DNA of 64,000 bases from Vibrio sp. SS-MA-C1-2 (GTDB lineage: Bacteria; Pseudomonadota; Gammaproteobacteria; Enterobacterales; Vibrionaceae), in NCBI RefSeq assembly GCF_021513135.1, contig NZ_CP090982.1:124001-188000 (forward strand), read 5' to 3'. Position numbers and translations under genes: made by a program. Of the stretch, positions 18,962-27,042 are shown piece by piece (position 1 is the stretch's first letter; the number at the start of each line of letters is the position of its first letter). Below the pieces are notes generated by a model. That model saw only the letters and a list, made by a program, of their open reading frames with translations. It was not told the origin of the DNA and made no database searches.

Positions 18962-20967
18962 ATGCGTTATTTGGTATTGATGTTGATATTGTTAACAACA
19001 AATGTATCAGCCAAAGAAATCATCGGGAAATCAACCATTGCTATCAATGATTTAGAGCAAGAAACGTTTGACTACCTGAAACAACATGGTGTCTATTTTG
19101 CCACTAAGAATGCCTCAGAGCAGAGTGCATTTATTATTAGTGCAAGCGAGCTTGGTGCCATTTCTCACAATATCGTTAGCATGTCCAAAGATATCAAAAA
19201 TGTCGAAGTTGTCGATTACAGCTATCGTGCTTGCCAACCCCATGAGTCCAATCACTCTCATTGCATCGATACCGTTGTAAAAATCACGTTTGATGAGAAC
19301 ATGGCCAAGAACCTCAACCGTTTACACTATAGCCGTGCGCAATTTCGAGTTGCACAACCATCACTTGATGACCAAAAAAAGAATAAACATCGATTTGATC
19401 GCAAAGGTGGGTTTGGTCTAGATCTCATTCCTTCAACAACCTACTCACGCTTATTTATTTACCAAGAAAAGAAAGACGTACTACCTTTAGATTTACCCTA
19501 TGAACAACAAAAAGATACGAGCATTTACTATTCTATTCACCAAGATACATTGCCAACACTAAAAAAAGGACAGGTCCTTGCAACTGTTACCTTCAAAGAG
19601 GGTGCGCCTAATTCAAAAGAAATAGGCTATTACTTACATCAAAAAGCTTTAAAGATGATGAATTATCGTGCTGCTAACAAAGTCGTACAGGAAGAATTTG
19701 TTGCTTATTCTGACCCAATTTTTCATGCCAGTTATCAGGGCTTTTCACCTGCGATCACTAGTGCCAGTCAGTTTTATCAAACTAAAAAAGCGTGCCCACC
19801 TAACTATCCTAAATGTGTTAGCTATCATCAAGTTTTTAATATCAATGAGAAAATCAGTGATTCAATCGTAAACTCCCTTTCAACTAACGCTACAAGTAAA
19901 AAAAGAAATGGTCAGCTAACGAGATTGCCAACCTGTATCGCAACGATAAAAAATTCAAAGCACTTGAAAAGAAGTATCAAGCTATCGTAAAAGAAAAAGA
20001 TATATATTCATCTCGATATTATGGTCCTGTATATGATGCCCGAGAAGAATTAACCAATCGCATCTATGAACTAGTAGAACTTGTAGTCAATCAGTATGCA
20101 GAACAACTGCAAGCCGCACTGTCTCATTATCATGGAAATTATGAAATATTCAGTAATTTAGAGCCGTTACACCCTAAAATCAGAGATGTTGCAGTTCAGC
20201 CGATTAATATTCATGGTATTTTTCTACATTCAACGTGGGACATTGGTGAGCGAATCATGGAGGTGAATTCACGGTTTGATTTCTCAACGCTTGTTTACGA
20301 TCTTTGCCAATACAAGTTTTTTAAAAAATCCGATGATTTTAGAGCCACTACCTGTAAATCATGGACTCACTTGAGCAATTTAAAGCCAGATGGTTTTAGG
20401 AGTGGCGCAGGTGCGAACTATTGGCAATTAGCTAAAAAAGCCACGTTATTCGACTTCATTAGCAACACTGCTGCAGAAAAAATCTTGTATGGTGGAGGCA
20501 TGAAGCCGAGCCAAATTAAAAAGCTAGATATGCCAGAAGCTAAACTTAGTTCTGCTGGCGTGTGTACTGGTATTTGGCCGATATTTCAAAACGAATATTT
20601 AAACTCAGTCGCATTGAGTCAGGATTACATTGAACTCAGTGAAGCAGGAAAGGTCATTGATCGCTTTTCAGCATACAGGTTTCATTTTGATTTTGAGAAA
20701 GATACGGTATTAAGTGGAGATAGTCCGTATAACCCTGCAGCCGACCCGTCCCGGTTATGTTATTTCACATCATTTACTATCAATACCTATATTGAAAATG
20801 ACTTTCCACACAGTCGTCAAATAGGATTAAGCGTCATTGATTTAAGACCTAAAGCCCTCAATGCGGTTGTAAAGCGTGTGTATCCGAAAGGAGAGTTTGA
20901 AAATACTGCACCATCTCGCGGCCATCTGTGGCATTTTGATGCAAGTAGAATGGCACGAAAAAAATGA
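18962..20967 (+). pseudogene. exported protein downstream of traG, split by a -1 frameshift at an A7 run
   Basis: The first frame (ATG 18962, signal peptide ending VSA-KE) runs to about 19906 and would then stop at 19990 in an unlikely tail. A second frame, open from about 19898 to 20967, continues a natural-looking charged protein (EIANLYRNDKKFKALEKKYQ onwards). The join is at AGT-AAA-AAA-AGA: adding one A restores a product of about 668 residues. The C-terminal half has paired cysteines suggesting a periplasmic protein. I do not recognise the family. The break may be a true mutation, a homopolymer sequencing error or transcript slippage. Confidence 0.65.
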
Positions 20968-21017
20968 ACCTTTTAGTCCTGTTAGCGCGGGTTTAGTCTC
21001 AATCACTCTACCATACT
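20959..21017 (+). promoter_or_regulatory. conserved transfer promoter 3
   Basis: Box 20959-20985 with a good right half (TTTTAGTCCTGTTAG) and a degenerate left half, 26-base gap, -10 CATACT at 21012-21017. It overlaps the end of the previous gene and drives the small genes from 21047. Confidence 0.75.
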
Positions 21018-21046
21018 TAAAAATATCAGTATGGTGGAGCATGATT

Positions 21047-21607
21047 ATGCGCGTAAATATCAATCTATTTTTAAAAAGAAAAGTCTTTCCTGTTGCTAAA
21101 AAACTCAATATCTCAGATAACATAGACACTGTGATTGAAGATATTCATGCTTCAATGGATACCGACTTATCCCCTAAACAAGCAATGGTATTATTTTGTG
21201 TGAAAAACCACATACCTGTTCCGTACCAACTTTATCGAAGTTGGTCAAAAGGTACAAAGAGCGTATTTGACTTAGTATCACAAACTCTGTCCATTAACTC
21301 ATTAAACTCATTTATTACATCAAAAAAGCATCATTTTCAAAATGCAGTCTATTTTATGGATACAAGAAAATTGGCTAACGATCTTAATTTAGATAATTGC
21401 TTAGATTACTCAGCGTCTTTACAACAAGTTCTAGAATCAAAACGGTTAGTCATCTATTTATGTGGTCGCCGTATTTATATCGATGAATTTGGTAACACCA
21501 GTAAACCCAATCTCAACTCGCTCTATCACCCATCTGACAGCTCCCCACTTATCTTGACAGATTCCCTTTTTTTTATGGCTTATGTGTTGTTAAGAACCTT
21601 CATGTAA
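21047..21607 (+). CDS. unknown cytoplasmic protein, first gene of promoter-3 operon
   Basis: A 186-residue protein of unknown family, no signal peptide or membrane segment. ATG 21047 is chosen because the RBS GGTGGAG (21033-21039) is correctly spaced for it and the promoter -10 is at 21012-21017; the in-frame ATG at 21041 is too close. Residues from about 55 to 85 have a helix-turn-helix flavour (LSPKQAMVLFCVKNHIPVPY, then SWSKG), but this is weak. The stop overlaps the next ATG (TAATG). Confidence 0.55.
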   Translation: MRVNINLFLKRKVFPVAKKLNISDNIDTVIEDIHASMDTDLSPKQAMVLFCVKNHIPVPYQLYRSWSKGTKSVFDLVSQTLSINSLNSFITSKKHHFQNAVYFMDTRKLANDLNLDNCLDYSASLQQVLESKRLVIYLCGRRIYIDEFGNTSKPNLNSLYHPSDSSPLILTDSLFFMAYVLLRTFM

Positions 21608-21807
21608 TGTGGTTCCATCCCAATTCAACGCCAGAGGTGAATACTGAAAAATCTGGTTTTATTGTCGAGTTTATAGAAAAAGACAACCAAACAAACATAA
21701 AAGATTTCACATCTATACCATCAATCTACATTGACAAATCAACGGTTAATCCAACCATTTATTTAAATAAATTAGTCGAGGTAACTCATGCTGTATCAAC
21801 GAATTAA
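21607..21807 (+). CDS. small unknown protein
   Basis: A 66-residue protein whose ATG overlaps the previous stop (TAATG) and whose end overlaps the next gene by 20 bases. This coupling is the main evidence that it is real. No domain, signal or membrane segment is visible. Confidence 0.5.
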   Translation: MWFHPNSTPEVNTEKSGFIVEFIEKDNQTNIKDFTSIPSIYIDKSTVNPTIYLNKLVEVTHAVSTN

Positions 21808-22183
21808 TACTGAACTACCGATTTGCAACACTATTCGTTTCTTTACTCACGGCCTTGCGGCATTGGTCGCATTAATGATGAGTAGCTCTCTCATCAATGG
21901 CTATGCATTTCCAGTTGAATTAACCGTACTAACATTCTTTTTGTACTTTCTATCGGCTTGGCGCATCAAAGTAAAATTGTTCTACAATCAGGTAAGGATT
22001 ATTTACTCTCACGCATGGTTCAATATTTTCCGTCGCTCCGTGACAATTCAGAGCCATGAGAGACTAAAGAGCTTGCGATGTGAAGAACTCAATTTTGGTT
22101 ATGTTCGCTGGATAGCGGTTTCAAATGTTGGCCACGAACAGCCTATTTTAATAGCCGGTAAGCAATGTTTAAAAAGAGTGTAA
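21788..22183 (+). CDS. small inner-membrane protein
   Basis: A 131-residue protein with two membrane segments (about residues 20-40 and 45-62), followed by a basic cytoplasmic tail with a conserved-looking LRCEEL and FGYVRW. The ATG lies inside the previous gene after a GAGGTAAC RBS, and the end overlaps the next gene by 19 bases. Function unknown; location in a transfer-regulated operon suggests a mating-channel or surface-exclusion accessory. Confidence 0.6.
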   Translation: MLYQRINTELPICNTIRFFTHGLAALVALMMSSSLINGYAFPVELTVLTFFLYFLSAWRIKVKLFYNQVRIIYSHAWFNIFRRSVTIQSHERLKSLRCEELNFGYVRWIAVSNVGHEQPILIAGKQCLKRV

Positions 22184-22503
22184 TATCATCATGTCTAATA
22201 CTACTTGCTGTCGCATGTCAAAGTGCGGCAGCACAGGTTATTTGTCTCGATAACAGACAAACAAGCCTTGATGATGTCACTAAACAAAAACTGGCTATTG
22301 ATCTTGCTTTTATTCACTTGCTAGATACTCAGAATCAGCAAGTAACCACTTCTCACTATTTAAGCAATAGTACTTATGCCAACCAACATTTTGAGCACGA
22401 GCACTACTCTTTAGAAATAAAATCATCACTCTACCCCACCTCGGTTAAAACCGTTCGTATTGACGAAAACTGCTACCAAGTAAAAATAAATTTGGAAAAC
22501 TAG
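22165..22503 (+). CDS. small exported or lipoprotein-like protein
   Basis: A 112-residue protein with an N-terminal secretion signal (KKSVISSCLILLAVACQSAAA). The AVAC stretch could be a weak lipobox at Cys18, otherwise signal peptidase I would cut after AAA. The mature part is about 90 residues with two cysteines (CLDN and ENCYQ) that could form a disulfide. Family not recognised. Confidence 0.6.
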   Translation: MFKKSVISSCLILLAVACQSAAAQVICLDNRQTSLDDVTKQKLAIDLAFIHLLDTQNQQVTTSHYLSNSTYANQHFEHEHYSLEIKSSLYPTSVKTVRIDENCYQVKINLEN

Positions 22504-22550
22504 GTAAAACAACACAACAAAGCTCAAATCACTCAATAAGAGCACTTACT

Positions 22551-23168
22551 ATGTCTTCTACCATTTTATCTACTTTTTCCCATTGGCAGTCACGTTATCA
22601 ATCAGATGAGCCCATTAAAGAGTTTTTTCGAAATTGGGCATTTTTAATGTAAGAGCAGTATCCCATCGAAAGTGACCTCATTTTAGATCGTCAATTTATG
22701 CAAGAGGCTGGTGCGGTCAAAGATGAAATTCACTATGCATTGCTTGACGGTAAAACTGGTTATATTTTTGACCTTCTGCATAAAGCAAACCTTGTTGATA
22801 CCCCGATTATCGGATCAACATGTGAATGCTATGAGAACGAAACTTTAAGGTTCAAATACCCTGGTTATTCTAAGCAACCCCTTCAATACTTAGAGTCCAT
22901 TTATGAAACTCAACCGAGTAGCAATCCGTTTGAAGACACGACGATTGTGTTTGAAGAACAAGACGATTTTTTGACTGCTATAATTATGATTCAGCTAGTC
23001 TATTTATTTCATCGACATACGAATAGAACTGGACTTGATTCAAATCCAAAAGTGATGGCCGTCATCAATTATTCAAGTGATGGAGAACCGACGCATCATA
23101 CTTATTTAGCAGGAAAGTTAGACTATGAATATTTACCAATACATCAAAGATCAACCCGATTGCATTAA
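22551..23168 (+). pseudogene. unknown gene interrupted by an in-frame TAA at codon 34
   Basis: ATG 22551 opens a frame (SSTILSTFSHWQSRYQSDEP onwards) that meets TAA at 22650-22652, and the same frame continues without further stops to 23168. The continuation directly after the stop (EQYPIESDLILDRQF) reads as normal protein, so the original gene was about 205 residues. Re-initiation at ATG 22698 would give a 156-residue product. The last bases overlap the next gene. Family not recognised. Confidence 0.65.
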
Positions 23169-23352
23169 GGTCATGCTTGCTGGCAATGCCCTTATGTTCA
23201 TGGGTGTCTTACTCTATAAGTATTCGCGCTCTATTGAGCATACTGGCTTTTTGTATTTATCTGGATTTTGTATGTTGATAGGTGCGGCAACAGGTATTAC
23301 TTGCATTATTATCTTTATAAAAGGCGAGATTAGTAAGAATAGCACCAAGTAG
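23125..23352 (+). CDS. small two-helix membrane protein
   Basis: A 75-residue protein with two membrane helices (about residues 15-33 and 43-66) and short charged ends. It overlaps the preceding broken gene by 44 bases and is the last gene before a hairpin at 23347. Function unknown. Confidence 0.55.
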   Translation: MNIYQYIKDQPDCIKVMLAGNALMFMGVLLYKYSRSIEHTGFLYLSGFCMLIGAATGITCIIIFIKGEISKNSTK

Positions 23353-23370
23353 CTCCAAAAGGAGCCACTT
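23347..23370. terminator. hairpin between converging genes
   Basis: AAGT-A-GCTCC, loop AAAA, GGAGC-C-ACTT. It lies over the stop of the plus-strand operon and just after the stop (23383) of the minus-strand gene, so it probably ends both, although there is no clear T-run. Confidence 0.5.
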
Positions 23371-23382
23371 GATTAACTATTG

Positions 23383-23622
23383 TTATGATTTAACTTTCAT
23401 TGACTTGAACAACTTAAACACAATGTAAGCAGTTAAGTTAACGGTAACACCAATCGCCATATAAAACGTAATTTCCGTTTCCATCATGCGAAAGACTTCT
23501 GAATTTCCAAAACGAGTCGGAAAATCAAATTGAATTAACCCAATTAAAAAAGGCAATGCCACAGTAGATAGAATAACCCACCCCACAAGACAATAGCTGG
23601 TCATATCTTTAGAAATTTTCAT
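23383..23622 (-). CDS. small membrane protein
   Basis: A 79-residue protein with two membrane helices (about residues 9-27 and 48-68). The real start is ATG 23622, 6 bases after a GAGGG RBS; a longer minus-strand frame starting at 23958 is a shadow of the gene upstream. It lies 16 bases downstream of the next gene and shares its promoter. Function unknown. Confidence 0.55.
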   Translation of the reverse strand: MKISKDMTSYCLVGWVILSTVALPFLIGLIQFDFPTRFGNSEVFRMMETEITFYMAIGVTVNLTAYIVFKLFKSMKVKS

Positions 23623-23638
23623 GATAATACCCTCTACA

Positions 23639-23983
23639 TTAACGACGACGATTAGAACGAGCTTGATTATTAGAACGTTGAGCTTCACGCTCTCTACGTT
23701 CTGTCCAATACTGCTCTTGAGCTTGTGATGCGCGAGTTCGTGCATTTGTTGCATTTTCTTGCGCTCTAGCATTCTTTTCGCGTTGAAAATCTTGCTGTTG
23801 TTTTGATTTAAAATTCGCGTAACGTTGAGAATCACGAAATTCTTTATCAAATTGGTTATTCCATTTGCGAACATCATCTTCACACGGTAATTCGTCTTTA
23901 ACGAATACATTGTTATGACGTTGTTCTTTAATGAAAGCGAATAGCGCGATGAATGCAATAATTACAATAGTTAAACCGATCAT
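23639..23983 (-). CDS. membrane-anchored, Arg/Gln-rich helical protein
   Basis: A 114-residue protein: one N-terminal membrane anchor (residues 2-18, IGLTIVIIAFIALFAFI), then a long, very polar helix rich in Gln, Arg, Asn and Ala that ends NRRR. Such a basic tail could bind nucleic acid or a membrane partner. RBS GGAG before ATG 23983. It is transcribed from conserved promoter 4 through a leader of about 200 bases. Family not recognised. Confidence 0.6.
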   Translation of the reverse strand: MIGLTIVIIAFIALFAFIKEQRHNNVFVKDELPCEDDVRKWNNQFDKEFRDSQRYANFKSKQQQDFQREKNARAQENATNARTRASQAQEQYWTERREREAQRSNNQARSNRRR

Positions 23984-24180
23984 AATGATCTCCTATATAA
24001 AAAAAGCACTCATCTGCCCAATGGCAAAAAAAGTGCCATTGGCGGTGTTGTAAAAAAATACAACGTGGATGTATTACGCCTTTCGACAATAATACTCACT
24101 CAAAAGAGCGACAAGAGACTGCTTGCACAGATTCTAAGAATCGCTGCATCAAAAGATGCAAATCTTCTTATAAAGAATAT
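23984..24180 (-). promoter_or_regulatory. 200-nt structured leader with possible terminator/antiterminator
   Basis: The minus-strand leader contains hairpins GCATC/GATGC and GATTC/GAATC, then two competing structures. In one, GCCAATGGCA pairs with TGCCATTGG-C (24046-24013). In the other, GCACT pairs with AGTGC and is followed by seven T (about 24035-24000), a terminator form directly before the RBS. They overlap, so only one can form. This is the architecture of an attenuator; the controlling signal is unknown. Confidence 0.5.
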
Positions 24181-24185
24181 TAAAA

Positions 24186-24244
24186 GTATAAAAGATAGGA
24201 TAAGTAGAAAGGTGCGCTAACAGGACTAAATTGTTCTGATTTTT
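24186..24244 (-). promoter_or_regulatory. conserved transfer promoter 4
   Basis: Minus-strand box 24244-24218 with a good right half (TTTAGTCCTGTTAG), weak left half, 26-base gap, -10 TATACT (24191-24186), the best -10 of the set. Confidence 0.75.
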
Positions 24245-24246
24245 TT

Positions 24247-24273
24247 AAGTTTGACTCCATTGGAGTCAAACTT
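24247..24273. terminator. perfect 13-bp palindrome after the 24280 gene
   Basis: AAGTTTGACTCCA and its exact complement around one central base, 7 bases after the stop of the minus-strand gene. No T-run follows on the minus strand, so it may protect the 3' end rather than terminate on its own. It directly adjoins promoter box 4. Confidence 0.5.
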
Positions 24274-24279
24274 AGATAG

Positions 24280-24798
24280 TTAGAAAATAACTTTTTCCTC
24301 ATCGATATAGACAGAGCGTGATGTTAATTCATAGCTATGAAGTAACTTATCAATTAACTCCAATGTCCAATAGTGCGCCTTGGCTTTAATTCGCAATAAG
24401 ATATTATTGTGATCATCTTTAACCGTTAACACGCCTTTTGGATTAAACAAAGGCAATGTATCTGTAGCACCAAACTGAGCTATCTGCTTGATACAAGCAA
24501 TGCAGTAGGTATGCGGTTTATTGTCAATTCGTGGGTAAAAAAACACACTATCGCACGGATAATACTCATTACACTTCGCGCAGTACTTCTCAACACCAAG
24601 CTCGGTTAAAATAAACATACCTTTTTCTAGAATATGTTCATCGTATCCGTTAGAGAAATCAAAAAATCTGACATCATTCACTCGGATTTGATGAATTAGA
24701 ACTAGAGGTAAATTAAACTTTTCAGCGACATGCTGTATTGAGAAGCAGGCTAATTCGTGGCGTATTTTGTAGATATTTAATCGTAACTTACTGGGCAT
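24280..24798 (-). CDS. small zinc-finger protein
   Basis: A 172-residue protein. Start 24798 is chosen for its GGAGG RBS. The middle carries a four-cysteine zinc site, CAKCNEYYPCD (about residues 69-79) and CIACIKQ (about 99-105), of the type often seen in phage or plasmid DNA- or RNA-binding proteins. The N-terminal 45 residues are helical and may hold a helix-turn-helix. It is the last gene of a minus-strand series from 26937. Function unknown. Confidence 0.6.
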   Translation of the reverse strand: MPSKLRLNIYKIRHELACFSIQHVAEKFNLPLVLIHQIRVNDVRFFDFSNGYDEHILEKGMFILTELGVEKYCAKCNEYYPCDSVFFYPRIDNKPHTYCIACIKQIAQFGATDTLPLFNPKGVLTVKDDHNNILLRIKAKAHYWTLELIDKLLHSYELTSRSVYIDEEKVIF

Positions 24799-24878
24799 GT
24801 TAACCTCCATTAACCTAAAGAGGCAACACTCCCACAGAGGAAGTATTTTCCTCTTTGGGTAATAAGTTTTTAGTATCT

Positions 24879-25280
24879 CTATAAGATAAAAGAGATACAG
24901 GTTGTACCAATAGATAGCATGATAGCTAACATTGATATTTTAAACGGCAGTCGTATCGTGGCATCGTCATGCGACCATTGATGTTTTATGTGATCAATGT
25001 ATGTCGCTTTGCGAACGACCAAACGAACGTCTGCATTTTTATAAACACTTAGTAACGACATCGTATCGTAATCCATTGCAATCGCATTTTTGGTTAGACC
25101 TGGTATGCCATTTGCACCCCACACTTTAACTAACACCCAATGCTGATTTTCTAGGTTAACAATAACTAAGTCTTGATTGCGTCTATAATTTTTCATCACG
25201 TTATTATTTACTCGAACGAATACTCTTTCAGAAAAAGCATCGTCTTTGGATAACATAATGACTCTAGTGAACAATCTCAT
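24879..25280 (-). CDS. tail-anchored unknown protein
   Basis: A 133-residue protein with a beta-rich soluble part and a single C-terminal membrane helix (about 112-133). The ATG overlaps the previous stop (TAATG), so it is coupled to the 25280-25942 gene. The segment LVIVNLENQHWVLVKVWG resembles a small beta-barrel but I cannot assign a family. Confidence 0.5.
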   Translation of the reverse strand: MRLFTRVIMLSKDDAFSERVFVRVNNNVMKNYRRNQDLVIVNLENQHWVLVKVWGANGIPGLTKNAIAMDYDTMSLLSVYKNADVRLVVRKATYIDHIKHQWSHDDATIRLPFKISMLAIMLSIGTTCISFIL

Positions 25281-25942
25281 TATCTTGCTCGCTTTACAGA
25301 CAGGTGATATTCAGGAACAGGCAACTTAAAGTAGCCTTTCTGCTGATTTATCAATGATGCAAAGAGCACATACTCAAAGCTATTTTTCGGTCTGCAGAAT
25401 ATACGTGTGCGTTTTGAGCTATAGGTCTTCTCAACTTCCAACTCAAACTCATTAATAAATGAAAGCTTATTGCTTATTACATCTAGCGAGTCAAAATCCA
25501 CATCACATTTAGGTTCAGGTAAGTAACCTGTAATACAATAAGGAAGTTCAAAACGTGACGCATTAGCTAATAATCTCCGCACTTTTTTAATATATCCTTC
25601 AGCAACACCATGCCTACCATTTGGATGAATATTGCCATTCTCGACATGAACAGCAGTACGAATACCGTGCTCCTCAAAAATTGATGAATGAATATCAATA
25701 CCAAGCGTTGTCCAATCTCGTACACGTTGATTATCATCATTATATACATTTGATGGTCCAACCAAGGCTTGCAGAGTGATAACATCTTCAAAATTAACGA
25801 CGGATAGACCGAATCGGTCACGCGAGAGCGAGTAAATATCGTTACTATCAATAGAACAACCAAAGAAATCAGCCGTTTCTTTCCGTAGTTCATCAATATC
25901 AATTTTAGTAGCGACTAGATCATAAAGAATTTCGTAAGACAT
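25280..25942 (-). CDS. unknown cytoplasmic protein
   Basis: A 220-residue protein with no recognised domain. ATG 25942 is preferred to the upstream in-frame start at 26005 because of the GGAG RBS and because a perfect 12-bp hairpin lies between them. The sequence is acidic at the start and basic near the end (KRTRIFCRPK, HLSVKRAR). Confidence 0.55.
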   Translation of the reverse strand: MSYEILYDLVATKIDIDELRKETADFFGCSIDSNDIYSLSRDRFGLSVVNFEDVITLQALVGPSNVYNDDNQRVRDWTTLGIDIHSSIFEEHGIRTAVHVENGNIHPNGRHGVAEGYIKKVRRLLANASRFELPYCITGYLPEPKCDVDFDSLDVISNKLSFINEFELEVEKTYSSKRTRIFCRPKNSFEYVLFASLINQQKGYFKLPVPEYHLSVKRAR

Positions 25943-25965
25943 AATAATCTCCAATAATATAGAGC

Positions 25966-25993
25966 TTACTTTTGTCCCACTGGACAAAAGTAA
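25966..25993 (-). promoter_or_regulatory. perfect 12-bp hairpin in the leader of the 25942 gene
   Basis: TTACTTTTGTCC and GGACAAAAGTAA with a 4-base loop, 24 bases before the start codon and between two genes of the same series. No T-run follows, so a processing, stability or translation-control element is more likely than a terminator. Confidence 0.55.
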
Positions 25994-26023
25994 TGCCCAG
26001 TGCATGAAATGAGTTAAATAAAT

Positions 26024-26227
26024 CTATTCGACCAACTCAAATAAATCTTTATCTTGGATTAAACCAAGTGTGGCTCCGTTATCCCAAGCTACATGAATAG
26101 TGCCAACATCATCAACATGCAAAATTGTACCCAATAAGTTTGGAGACAATTTTTCATCATGCATATAGATGAGGCGTACTCGACGACCTTGTTTATAAAG
26201 GCGATGTACTATAAACGGCTTTAGCAT
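26024..26227 (-). CDS. DUF4314-family small protein
   Basis: A 67-residue protein starting at ATG 26227 (RBS AAGGAG). It has the DUF4314 pattern: GRRVRLIYMHDE near the start, then GTILHVDDVGTIHVAWDNG and a final LFELVE. DUF4314 proteins are small SH3-like beta-barrels found mainly on plasmids, phages and integrative elements; their role is unknown. Confidence 0.75.
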   Translation of the reverse strand: MLKPFIVHRLYKQGRRVRLIYMHDEKLSPNLLGTILHVDDVGTIHVAWDNGATLGLIQDKDLFELVE

Positions 26228-26246
26228 AATTAACTCCTTGTTTAGC

Positions 26247-26279
26247 GAGTAGTCATGCTCTATGAGCAGTGTTCTACTC
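26247..26279 (-). promoter_or_regulatory. two-part hairpin in the leader of the DUF4314 gene
   Basis: Outer stem GAGTAG/CTACTC and inner stem GCTC/GAGC, 20 bases before the ATG. The 120 bases upstream (to about 26400) contain no gene and may hold the promoter; no consensus was clear. Confidence 0.45.
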
Positions 26280-26410
26280 ATAGTTCTTGTCGCAATGCGA
26301 CGGATGGCAGGATATTTAGTCCCGATGACAGTTAGCTGCAGTCACAACAGTGTGATAGAAAAATCCTGATGGTATTGAGCCATCAATCAATTTCTATCGG
26401 GGAAAATTCT

Positions 26411-26785
26411 TTAATGAACCACTTTTTTATCTTGCAGTGTTTGGATGATCTTCTCTTTGACCGAAAGCGGGAGAGATAATATTTTCAAGTAGTCATCCCT
26501 TGCATCACTCGAATAAGTCCAAAGCAACGTTGCAAAAGCACGCAAATCAAACAAGCCTTGATCATCAAATTGAGTAATCAAAGCGACTTCATTATCATCA
26601 ATAGCAACATAAGAGCATTGGAGTGCATTGCAGCGTTCAGGATGGAAAATATTTAAAATGATTCGCCATTCAATTAGATTGAAATCATAATGCTTTAATG
26701 CCTCAATTGGATGATTAAATCGTTGAGCCATCATCATTTTCTGATCACTAGAAAATGTCTCTCTTTCCAAATTAAAAATCTGCAT
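26411..26785 (-). CDS. unknown small protein
   Basis: A 124-residue acidic protein with no recognised domain. Its ATG overlaps the stop of the 50-codon gene upstream (TGATG), showing coupling. The C-terminal half (SDARDDYLKILSLPLSVKEK) looks helical. Confidence 0.5.
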   Translation of the reverse strand: MQIFNLERETFSSDQKMMMAQRFNHPIEALKHYDFNLIEWRIILNIFHPERCNALQCSYVAIDDNEVALITQFDDQGLFDLRAFATLLWTYSSDARDDYLKILSLPLSVKEKIIQTLQDKKVVH

Positions 26786-26937
26786 CAGCTTTTTCCTTTA
26801 CCTAATTTATTCTTATAGCGTTCTCTCAAGTCAGAACGAACTTGCTCTTGTATCAGATTCATTCCTTCTCGGTAATTTTTATCTGTTTCAGCATTTTTGC
26901 GATAAAAATTAAATAGCATTTGTTGATAACCTGTCAT
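26785..26937 (-). CDS. 50-residue basic protein, first in its series
   Basis: A short gene: MTGYQQMLFNFYRKN, a charged helix, ending KNKLGKGKS. It has an upstream GGAG RBS and its stop overlaps the next start (TGATG). It is transcribed divergently from the sigma-like gene at 27043; the 105 bases between them must hold both promoters. Very basic and helical, so RNA or DNA binding is possible. Confidence 0.5.
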   Translation of the reverse strand: MTGYQQMLFNFYRKNAETDKNYREGMNLIQEQVRSDLRERYKNKLGKGKS

Positions 26938-27042
26938 CACTCACTCCACTTTTAAATTGTTAATACAAGTACTTAACACTTTTTAAAACTATGGGTGTTG
27001 GGCCTGTTATAGTGTTCGAATCAACCGGGCGAGGATCTGATT

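Noticed and set aside
20876-21046. Upstream extension of the 21047 gene to 20876
   Set aside because: It lies before the predicted promoter -10 (21012-21017) and overlaps the end of the previous gene in another frame.
23623-23958. 191-codon minus-strand frame covering 23383-23958
   Set aside because: Its first part is an out-of-frame shadow of the 23639-23983 gene; the real gene starts at 23622 with its own RBS.
26296-26340. Ninth copy of the transfer promoter box (contains TTTAGTCC and GTTAG)
   Set aside because: The two words are separated by extra bases, no -10 lies 26 bases away and no gene follows in that orientation.
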